DNA of 61,525 bases from Bacteroidota bacterium (lineage in GTDB: Bacteria > Bacteroidota > Bacteroidia > Bacteroidales > NBLH01): positions 1 through 61,525 of the forward strand of contig JANYKN010000010.1 in NCBI GenBank assembly GCA_025361565.1. The letters run 5' to 3'. The translations under genes were made by a program, and so were the position numbers. Shown in pieces: positions 1 to 6,750 of the stretch. Position 1 is the first letter of the stretch. Every line of letters begins with the position of its first letter. Under the pieces are notes generated by a model that saw only the letters and a program-made list of their open reading frames with translations, had not been told where the DNA came from and ran no database searches.

Positions 1-519
1 GAAATTGTTACAAAACAAATAGAAATTCCCAATGCAAATGAAATTCTAAATCAGTTAAGGCATCAGGTCATTGCTTCACTTCATCAAACTGGTGGAGAGA
101 ATGAGACTAAGGATGGAATGGATATGGCTCTTTTTATGATAGATACTTCTACTAATGAAATGCACTATTCAGGAGCTTTTAACTCATTATATCTAATACG
201 GGAAGGTGAATTAACTGAATATAAGGCTGATAGAATGCCTATTGGCGTGTCGTTCAATCAAGACAAAACTTTTACACTACACGAGATAAAACTACAAAAG
301 AATGACACATTTTATATCTTTTCTGATGGATATATTGATCAATTTGGTGGCACAGATGGTAAAAAATATAAATCACGAAATTTTAAAAACTTATTGCTTT
401 CTATTCAAGACAAATCAATGTTAGAACAAAAAGAAATACTTGAAGATAAACTTGTTGAATGGCGTGGAAAAATTGAACAGATTGATGATGTTTTAGTTGC
501 AGGTTTTAGAATAGCTTAG
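1..519 (+). CDS. SpoIIE/PP2C-type phosphatase, C-terminal part (5' end outside window)
   Basis: The reading frame is open from base 1, so this is the last 172 residues of a larger protein whose start lies to the left. It shows the end of a SpoIIE-like PP2C serine/threonine phosphatase: a DGMDMAL segment (metal-binding Asp, bases about 112-132), the F-S-D-G-Y-I-D-Q-F-G-G motif at about 325-350, and the closing I-D-D-V-L-V-A-G-F that supplies the last metal-binding Asp. The same motifs occur in order in the full phosphatase at 6751-9567. SpoIIE-family phosphatases dephosphorylate small partner-switch proteins, and a SiaB-SiaB-SiaC fusion lies 2.5 kb away on the other strand, so a SiaA-like role is likely. 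That role is inferred; the sensory N-terminus is not visible. Confidence 0.9.
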   Translation, partial: EIVTKQIEIPNANEILNQLRHQVIASLHQTGGENETKDGMDMALFMIDTSTNEMHYSGAFNSLYLIREGELTEYKADRMPIGVSFNQDKTFTLHEIKLQKNDTFYIFSDGYIDQFGGTDGKKYKSRNFKNLLLSIQDKSMLEQKEILEDKLVEWRGKIEQIDDVLVAGFRIA

Positions 520-659
520 TAATTATTTTCACTTGAGTTATGTTACTTTTGAATTCAAATTCCCAATTTATAATAACACGTTACTTTGTTACAATTGTTG
601 AAAAGGAATAGGAGCAAACCCTTATTTTATTAAGCATTAATTACTTATCAAAATTTTAA

Positions 660-866
660 ATGACAAAAAAGCAATTTTCATACACAGAAGCTATCTCAGA
701 ACTTGAAAAAATAATGTATAAGCTCGAAAATGAAGAAATTGATCTGGATCAACTCTCTGAAAAGGTAAAAAGGGCAAGTGAGTTGATATCTAAATGTAAG
801 GATCAGCTTAAATCTACTGAAAGAGAAGTTGATAACATTATTAAAAAAATAAATTCCAATGACTAG
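660..866 (+). CDS. xseB: Exodeoxyribonuclease VII small subunit
   Basis: This 68-residue protein matches XseB in length and pattern: F-S-Y-T-E-A-I-S-E-L-E-K-I near the N-terminus, then E-N-E-E-I-D-L-D-Q-L and a charged helical tail. XseB oligomerises on the XseA large subunit to form exonuclease VII, which degrades single-stranded DNA into short acid-soluble oligonucleotides in the cytoplasm. No xseA is seen in the window; it would normally be just upstream, but the upstream neighbour here is a phosphatase. The 140-bp gap before the gene contains a near-consensus -7 element (TTACTTTG, 581-588), so it may have its own promoter. The call rests on size and the conserved E-L-E-x-I-x-x-x-L-E core. 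Confidence 0.85.
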   Translation: MTKKQFSYTEAISELEKIMYKLENEEIDLDQLSEKVKRASELISKCKDQLKSTEREVDNIIKKINSND

Positions 867-944
867 TTTTCTTTAATTCAAAGAGCATGAACGTATTTCG
901 AAAATTAGATCTTCAGTACTCAATAAAATAAAAATCAGAAATCT

Positions 945-2963
945 TTATCTCAATATTTTCCTTACAAAAGCAACAGTAAAATACGACATTAAAAATACTC
1001 CAACAAATCCTTGCAATCCTGAAAACATTCTGATATATCCTGCCGGATAATAGTCTCCATAACCAATTGTTAGTGCAGTTACTGCACTATGATAGAGTGC
1101 TTTTTGCACTATATTTAGATCGCGGGGATCACCTGCAGGAAAAAGTGAGGAATTTATAGATGATCCAGGGGTGATAAGTGGTAGTATGATATAAATTAGT
1201 GCAAATAATAAATAAGCAATAGTCATGCTAAGTAGTACACGAATAGGATTTGTTGCATAAAGTCCGATTTTATCAAATACAAGTTTTTGAAAAAAATACC
1301 TTAGCATTCCCCAAATGCGAAAAATTAATTTTTTACGTTTTGATTCTTCCAATAAGCTTTTTGATTCGCAGCGTTTAAATTCTACATAAGCTTCATCTTC
1401 ATAATCATATTGTCCAATTAAATTATAATTCTCTTTTAAAACCCGAAACTGTGAAGCTTTATTTGCATTTGATGTTTTTTGTTGATGGATTAATTGTTTA
1501 ACATTATTTTGTCTCCAATCAATAAATATTCTTCCTAATAAACGCATACCGCTCAAATCCAATGCTTTAATATTTGATTTGAAATCTGATGCATCTATAT
1601 CAATTATATCTTTTACTATGGTGTTTGATAAATCTAATTTACCACATTCTTCAACCCTAAGGTCAAAATAATTATTCATTTGTGATGATTCAAGAGAGAG
1701 AAGTCCAAATTTCGATTGTCTGAATGAAACTTTACCCTGTCCAAAATTTACGTCGTCAATAACTAGTTCAGCATTTTTAAAATCCGCCATTTCAAAATTA
1801 AAAATACCTGAATCAAACATGGTTTTTCTAAAAGTAATTCTTCCGCTTTTTAATTCGCTTGCTTCAAATACAACTTCGCCTTTTCCAAAATATGCACGGT
1901 TAAATGTTATTCTTCCAACACCAAAATCGACCGCTCTAAAATCAACATTTCCCTGTTCAAAATTAGTACGTTCAAAAATAACATCACCAATACCAAAATG
2001 CGCATAGTGAAAATCAAGCTTATCTCCACCAAAGTTTGCCTGCTTAAATGATAATTTTCCTGTTCCAAATTCTGTTCCTGCAAATGAAACATCTCCTTTA
2101 TCAAAGTTGGCAGCTATAAATGAAATATCACCTTCACCAAAAATACATCTGGTAAATTCAACATTACCATAATCAAACGTTGAAGACCTAAAATTTACAT
2201 TTCCATCTCCAAATTCAGCTTTTTCAAAGGATAATTCTCCTTTTCCAAAATGAACTTTATTAAAATCAATCCTTCCTTTTCCAAACCTAGCTACTTTAAA
2301 CCAAACATTTGCATTTCCAAATTCCGAATTTGAAAAAATTACATCGCCTTCGCCAAATTCGGTATTTAGAAAAGATATTTCTTCGCAATGATATTCCATG
2401 TTTTCAAAACGCTTAATGCCCGTTTTAAAAATTGCATTTTTAAATGATAATATTTTTGATTCAAATGCTGAGTTTGAATAAGATACATCCATGAAATTAA
2501 ACAATGCATAATCAAAAAATACATCTCCTTCGAAAGTACAGAATTCAAAGTTCAGGTTTTTTGCTTTTACAAAAATGCAGTTCTTGAAATTTGTGGTGGT
2601 CCCAACAAATGAAGAGTAGCTAAAATCTATTGAATCAATGTTATTGTCTGAACAATCGAAAATTGCATTTTCTGCATTAAAATTATTCAGAACAATTTTG
2701 GTATCAATTGCTAGTTTTCTAGTTCTCCTGTATTCTGTTAGTGAAAAATCTGAAATGTAATGATTTGCAAGATTCAATTTTTCTCCTGCATCGATTTTTT
2801 TATATATTTCGATACAATCAATAAATCCCAATGAAATTTGATCTACAATTTCATTTTTTACATTTATGAATGAAATGATTGCAGTATTGTTGCAGAAGGT
2901 GTCTTCGTTAACGTATTTTTGATCAGTGACTTCAACAATTAATTTTGAAAAATACCTCTCCAT
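945..2963 (-). CDS. 12-residue-repeat beta-solenoid protein fused to a two-TM potassium channel
   Basis: The protein has 672 residues from the ATG at 2963. A longer frame begins at a TTG at 3011, but MERYFSKL is a more natural start. Residues 1-200 resemble irregular pentapeptide-like repeats. Residues 203-418 hold 18 uninterrupted 12-residue units of the form F-G-x-G-x-(V/I/L)-x-F-x-x-x-x, probably a beta-solenoid. The C-terminus has TM1 (about 576-598), a pore loop with T-I-G-Y-G-D-Y-Y-P (632 onward, the K+ selectivity filter) and TM2 (about 648-668), i.e. an Ion_trans_2 module. The stop lies at the end of a convergent pair with xseB. It follows the SiaB-SiaB-SiaC gene with about 60 bp between (9 bp if the TTG start is used), so the two are probably one operon. 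A K+-selective pore is well supported by the filter; gating by the neighbouring switch is inference. Confidence 0.85.
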   Translation of the reverse strand: MERYFSKLIVEVTDQKYVNEDTFCNNTAIISFINVKNEIVDQISLGFIDCIEIYKKIDAGEKLNLANHYISDFSLTEYRRTRKLAIDTKIVLNNFNAENAIFDCSDNNIDSIDFSYSSFVGTTTNFKNCIFVKAKNLNFEFCTFEGDVFFDYALFNFMDVSYSNSAFESKILSFKNAIFKTGIKRFENMEYHCEEISFLNTEFGEGDVIFSNSEFGNANVWFKVARFGKGRIDFNKVHFGKGELSFEKAEFGDGNVNFRSSTFDYGNVEFTRCIFGEGDISFIAANFDKGDVSFAGTEFGTGKLSFKQANFGGDKLDFHYAHFGIGDVIFERTNFEQGNVDFRAVDFGVGRITFNRAYFGKGEVVFEASELKSGRITFRKTMFDSGIFNFEMADFKNAELVIDDVNFGQGKVSFRQSKFGLLSLESSQMNNYFDLRVEECGKLDLSNTIVKDIIDIDASDFKSNIKALDLSGMRLLGRIFIDWRQNNVKQLIHQQKTSNANKASQFRVLKENYNLIGQYDYEDEAYVEFKRCESKSLLEESKRKKLIFRIWGMLRYFFQKLVFDKIGLYATNPIRVLLSMTIAYLLFALIYIILPLITPGSSINSSLFPAGDPRDLNIVQKALYHSAVTALTIGYGDYYPAGYIRMFSGLQGFVGVFLMSYFTVAFVRKILR
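1710..2357 (-). repeat. 18 tandem 36-bp units coding 12-residue repeats
   Basis: Eighteen consecutive in-frame 36-bp units encode F-(G/D/E)-x-G-x-hydrophobic-x-F-x-x-x-x with no insertions. Units 15 and 17 are the most degenerate (L-K-S-G and F-K-N-A). The period is 12 residues, not the 5 of A(D/N)LxF pentapeptide repeats, although the alternating buried Phe suggests a related solenoid. At DNA level the units are diverged, so the array is old rather than a recent slippage product. Confidence 0.85.
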
Positions 2964-3020
2964 AAAAGTAATTATCTCTAACAGGTTAAAAAAGAATGTG
3001 TTAATACACAATATGACGGG

Positions 3021-4553
3021 TTAATGGGTTTCTTCAATAAACCTTAAATCGACATCAATTAATTCTTTTAGTCTGGTTCCCAGTTCTAGCATATCATTGT
3101 CATCTTTATTGTAATACCATTTTAATTTAGCTTTAGAATCACCTATTAATTTTTTAAGTCTCTGAAGTATTTTCATGATTTGTTGGGTCGAATGTGTATT
3201 TAAATGCTCAAATCTAAATTCAAAAACAGTCAGTGAATTTGGATTTTTAATATAATTATCAAGCCATTCAATTACTGGTTGATAAAAGTCGTAGGCATTT
3301 TCGGGAATCGATCTTCCTTTGATAATAAAAACATTTTCGATTGGGTTCAAATCAATTTCAGGCCTATCATCTTTTCCTTCAATGTAAAATCTATCAATCT
3401 TAAACTCATTCTTTTTTATATGAATTCTAAGCGTGAAAAATGTATATAGGTTATCAATTTTTTCGAAGAAGTAATCTAGTTTTTCATTACTTTTTAAGCG
3501 CATATCAATTATTCCCAATCCAGCGCCAAATCTTTTATCATGCCTTTCAGAATTTAATAAGTTTTTATTGTAAAGTGCGTTTAATCCATTATTATCAATG
3601 GCATTAACATGAAAAAGATGGTTAGCCAAATCGTTTACCCGTTCATTTTTAATATAATTGCCAGAAGTTAAAACAAATTCATTTTCATTTTCAGTAATAA
3701 AAAAAATACCATGATTTCCAACTACGTGATTTAATTGAAAATGATCGGCATGTTTAACAAGATTTTGGAGCATTTCAACCATAACATTGAAGGTCTTTAT
3801 TTTTGTAATAAGAGTTCCTTTCATTTGTTTTTCAATGATCCCCAATAAGTTAACTAAATTTTCCTGATTGAATATCCCACTATAATTTAAAGTAATGTTT
3901 TCTATGTTTAAAATATCATGTAATTCTTTAATGTTTTGAAGTGAAAAATTTATGGATTTATTATTTTCAATATTTTCTGTTTCAGAAAAAGGGATTTCGG
4001 TTAGTAAATAAAAATAATAGAATTTACCTTTAATTTTTCTGAAATCATAAGCGAGTGAACCTTTCGATTTTCTTGCAATTTCAATTAAACCTAGGCCTGC
4101 ACCACCTTTTCCTGAAAATCCACCATCTATCAATTGAAGTTTATAGTATTCGTTTAGTTCATCCTTACTTAAACTATTAACTTTTTCAAGCTGGCTTTTT
4201 AGTTCATTAATATTTTTCTTTTCAATCAGGTTCCCTGTAGTTATAAAATAGCTGTTTTGTTTTCGCTGAAGCACAAATAAACCAGGTTTCACAGGGATAT
4301 CTTTTGTAGTTATATCCTGATGCCTTGTAATATTTTGAAGTCCTTCGACCATTACAAAATATACTCTTTTCTTTATTGAAAGTTTTTGTTCGGATAAACG
4401 TAAACTTTCCTCGGCCAGTGAAAGGATGTTATCGGTTATATCTGTATTGAATTTACCTCGATAGATATACTCCAGGTTATCCTGTTGAGTATCTTTGAAT
4501 AATTGGTATGCTAATTTTAAATCAGGCTTTTTCTTTTCTAATTCCACTTCCAT
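3021..4553 (-). CDS. SiaB-SiaB-SiaC fusion: two kinase-like modules plus phospho-acceptor domain
   Basis: The protein has 510 residues and no signal peptide or TM, so it is cytoplasmic. Module 1 (about 14-190) and module 2 (about 205-385) are both SiaB-type (DUF6272) GHKL-like kinase domains. Each has an N-box, E70-G-L-Q-N74-x-x-R-H78 and E260-M-L-Q-N264-x-x-K-H268, and a glycine box, G-G-A-G-L-G-L (150-156) and F-G-A-G-L-G-I (342-348). Residues 387-510 are a SiaC/DUF1987 domain, with P-E-N-A-x-x-F-Y-x-P and the phospho-acceptor context H-L-N-T453-H-S. In Pseudomonas, SiaB phosphorylates SiaC on the equivalent Thr and SiaA removes the phosphate. Fusing kinase and substrate would make an intramolecular switch. 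The gene is first in a probable operon with the channel gene. Domain calls are strong; biochemical activity is inferred from the family. Confidence 0.85.
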   Translation of the reverse strand: MEVELEKKKPDLKLAYQLFKDTQQDNLEYIYRGKFNTDITDNILSLAEESLRLSEQKLSIKKRVYFVMVEGLQNITRHQDITTKDIPVKPGLFVLQRKQNSYFITTGNLIEKKNINELKSQLEKVNSLSKDELNEYYKLQLIDGGFSGKGGAGLGLIEIARKSKGSLAYDFRKIKGKFYYFYLLTEIPFSETENIENNKSINFSLQNIKELHDILNIENITLNYSGIFNQENLVNLLGIIEKQMKGTLITKIKTFNVMVEMLQNLVKHADHFQLNHVVGNHGIFFITENENEFVLTSGNYIKNERVNDLANHLFHVNAIDNNGLNALYNKNLLNSERHDKRFGAGLGIIDMRLKSNEKLDYFFEKIDNLYTFFTLRIHIKKNEFKIDRFYIEGKDDRPEIDLNPIENVFIIKGRSIPENAYDFYQPVIEWLDNYIKNPNSLTVFEFRFEHLNTHSTQQIMKILQRLKKLIGDSKAKLKWYYNKDDNDMLELGTRLKELIDVDLRFIEETH

Positions 4554-5085
4554 GTTATTTAAAATATAAATCTAATAAACATTAAAAATAGATAAAGATT
4601 TTTTATTAAAAACAATAAGAATCATCTGTAAAATACTTATATTCAAACATTATCTACTATAGCTGAGCTAATAGATTTAATATTCAAATAATTTTCAGAT
4701 ATCGGACACTTATTTCTAATCAAATATAATGCATTTAATTGTATAAAATATCTTTAATTCAATTGAACTGCTCAAATACCATGCAAAGCTTTTAAATTAT
4801 TTATAATTTTTATGCAAAAGAGAAAACTTAATATTTTAAAATTATTTTTAATTCATGGTTCTGGCAATTTTAATTAATTTTACCATGTCTAATTAGTTTT
4901 TGAAATAAGTTAAGTTCAATTTCGTTTTTGGAAATGGAGCTTCTAATTTAAATAATCCTATTTTTTCTTGATTTTCTTATGATTGATCAAAAAAAAAATG
5001 ACATTCGATAAAATACCCATATTATGAAAATGAAGCATGGAATAATTTTTGATAATTAGAAAGTTAATCTAAAAAAAGAATAAGT
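4554..5085. other. Divergent intergenic region, AT-rich
   Basis: This 532-bp spacer lies between the start of the triple-fusion gene (leftward) and the SPOR-like gene (rightward). It must carry both promoters, but no complete TTTG/TAnnTTTG pair was found. A TAATTTTTG stretch near 5043-5051 is a weak -7 candidate for the rightward gene. No gene, RNA or repeat was recognised. Confidence 0.4.
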
Positions 5086-5691
5086 ATGAAAAAAATTATT
5101 TTGGGATTAATATATTTTTGCAGTTCGTGGATCTATCTTTCAGCACAAGGTGAAGATACTTATGTGGGTAAAGATGATCAAAATGTATATGTCCATTGGT
5201 TTTATATAAAAGCGGAAACTAAAATTGATAGAAACTTAAATGCTCCTGTTTATGTGGTTAGACTTTCTAGTAAAAATCCTAAGTCGGGCACTTTGAAAGC
5301 ATTTCAAAAAGATGGATATAGAAGTCTAATCAATGGACAGCAACTAGCTATTGGACCTTTTCCAAATTATAAAGAAGCATTACGAGCTTCAAGTTTTTAT
5401 GATTTAGCGCGTGAAACTGAAGAAAGTATGGCTAATGAGATTGCGAATTTTAAAGATACTACTGATGTTTCTGAATATTTTTATTATTATTTGGAATATA
5501 GGCTAACTGATAGAACTCATAAATATGTATTTAAAAGAATTCCTGCAGCAGTTGCATCTGGTGGTTTGGTTGATTTTAGGCAGGTTTTATGGGAGGGATT
5601 GACTCAAAAGAAACTTTGTATTGGACCATTTACGACCCAGGAAGATGCAGAGGAATCAAAAAGGCTATATAGACTTGAGGAAGAAGAATAA
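5086..5691 (+). CDS. Exported SPOR-like protein
   Basis: The protein has 201 residues with a clear signal peptide (MKKIILGLIYFCSSWIYLSA, cleaved before Q-G). Two segments repeat a SPOR-like pattern. The first reads Y-V-V-R-L-S-S then Q-Q-L-A-I-G-P-F-x-N-Y-K-E-A. The second reads K-L-C-I-G-P-F-T-T-Q-E-D-A-E-E-S-K-R at the C-terminus. Short beta strand, I-G-P-F, then a helix rich in E/A is typical of SPOR domains, which bind denuded peptidoglycan glycan strands. The acidic tail (L-E-E-E-E) is notable. A periplasmic or outer-membrane location is expected. The exact family is uncertain because the SPOR similarity is by pattern only. It lies 100 bp upstream of the universal stress protein on the same strand. 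Confidence 0.65.
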   Translation: MKKIILGLIYFCSSWIYLSAQGEDTYVGKDDQNVYVHWFYIKAETKIDRNLNAPVYVVRLSSKNPKSGTLKAFQKDGYRSLINGQQLAIGPFPNYKEALRASSFYDLARETEESMANEIANFKDTTDVSEYFYYYLEYRLTDRTHKYVFKRIPAAVASGGLVDFRQVLWEGLTQKKLCIGPFTTQEDAEESKRLYRLEEEE

Positions 5692-5749
5692 AATTCTTTA
5701 GATTTTGAAAAAATAAACCAAAAGAGATATAATTGAAATAAATATTTTG

Positions 5750-5757
5750 TAACTTTG
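5750..5757 (+). promoter_or_regulatory. Bacteroidota -7 element for the universal stress gene
   Basis: TAACTTTG matches the TAnnTTTG -7 consensus exactly, 35 bp before the start codon at 5793. A clear TTTG -33 partner at the right distance is not obvious; TTG at 5733-5735 is a bit close. Confidence 0.5.
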
Positions 5758-5792
5758 TTTGAGACCAAAAAATCACTTAAAATGCTAAAGAC

Positions 5793-6665
5793 ATGGAAAT
5801 TATAAAAAAGAAAAAAACAAAAGAATCTTTTAACAATATTATTTTGGTGCCAACTGATTTTTCTGAAGTTTGCGAGAATGCAGTCAACCATACTTTGCAA
5901 ATTGCCAAATATATTGATTTCAAGGTTATTTTATTACATGTAGTTAATGAAGATACACTAGCATATTTAGAAAAAAGCGGATTAACTAAAGAATCGCTGG
6001 AAAATAAGCTTAAAGAACATGCTGAAAAGTATAAGATTGAGTTTGGAATTCAAGTTGATTATTTAATTAAGGAAGGAAAATTATTTAAGCAAGTACAGAA
6101 GGCTGTTACTGAAACTGGTGCAAATATGGTTGTTTTGGGAACTCATGGTAAAGTTGGATTCCAAAAAATTACCGGTAGTTATGCTTTAAAAGTAATTACA
6201 AAAACTTTTGTACCAACAATTGTTGTTCAGAAAAAAGCTTTAATAGAACCATATCGAAACATTGTTTTTCCCGTAACTGTTGAAACACAGGATAGACAAA
6301 AAGTGAATTGGGCAATATACATTGCTAAAACTTTTAGATCAACGGTACATATTTTTCCAAAAAGAGAGAATGAAAGTTATCATAAATCAAAAATAATGAA
6401 TGTTGTTAAACAAATTAAAACAATTTTTGATAAACACAATGTAAAATATATAGATAAGGTCTCTGAAGAAGGTGCTGGCAATTTTGCCAAACAGGTTATA
6501 GATTATGCTGTAGTTAATAAAGCAGATTTAATAATGACCATGGTTAGTACTGGTAGCTTTTTACCTTTTTTTGATTCACAAGATGAACAAATTATATTCA
6601 ACACTTCACAAATTCCTGTAATTTGTATTAATCCCACAAGTGTTAAGAATCTATCATGGCATTAA
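5793..6665 (+). CDS. Tandem universal stress protein (UspA, two domains)
   Basis: The protein has 290 residues and two UspA domains. Domain 1 (about 14-150) starts I-I-L-V-P-T-D-F-S-E and ends with an ATP-binding loop G-T-H-G-K-V-G-F-x-x-x-x-G-S-Y, followed by V-P-T-I-V-V-Q. Domain 2 (about 155-285) starts N-I-V-F-P-V and ends I-P-V-I-C-I-N-P; its loop is degenerate and lacks the G-x-x-G-(9x)-G-(S/T) pattern, so only domain 1 is expected to bind ATP. Usp proteins are cytoplasmic stress-survival factors; the specific role is unknown. The gene is followed by a strong bidirectional terminator and converges on the SpoIIE phosphatase gene. Confidence 0.9.
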   Translation: MEIIKKKKTKESFNNIILVPTDFSEVCENAVNHTLQIAKYIDFKVILLHVVNEDTLAYLEKSGLTKESLENKLKEHAEKYKIEFGIQVDYLIKEGKLFKQVQKAVTETGANMVVLGTHGKVGFQKITGSYALKVITKTFVPTIVVQKKALIEPYRNIVFPVTVETQDRQKVNWAIYIAKTFRSTVHIFPKRENESYHKSKIMNVVKQIKTIFDKHNVKYIDKVSEEGAGNFAKQVIDYAVVNKADLIMTMVSTGSFLPFFDSQDEQIIFNTSQIPVICINPTSVKNLSWH

Positions 6666-6668
6666 AAT

Positions 6669-6696
6669 AAAAAATCCCGGGAAACCGGGATTTTTT
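6669..6696. terminator. Bidirectional rho-independent terminator
   Basis: AAAAAATCCCGG, loop GAAA, CCGGGATTTTTT: a perfect 12-bp stem with A/T runs on both sides. It serves the universal stress gene (+) and the SpoIIE phosphatase gene (-). Confidence 0.9.
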
Positions 6697-6750
6697 ATTT
6701 TGCACTACCTCCTGTTCTTAAAGTTGCTTTTCGCTTTATAAAAAAAAAAA

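Noticed and set aside
945-2963. Classical pentapeptide-repeat protein
   Set aside because: The repeat period is 12 residues, not five, and the A(D/N)LxF pattern is absent in the array.
3009-3011. TTG start for the channel gene
   Set aside because: It adds 16 residues (M-C-I-N-T-F-F-F) with no family similarity. ATG at 2963 is simpler, though the TTG start would place the gene 9 bp after the upstream stop and cannot be excluded.
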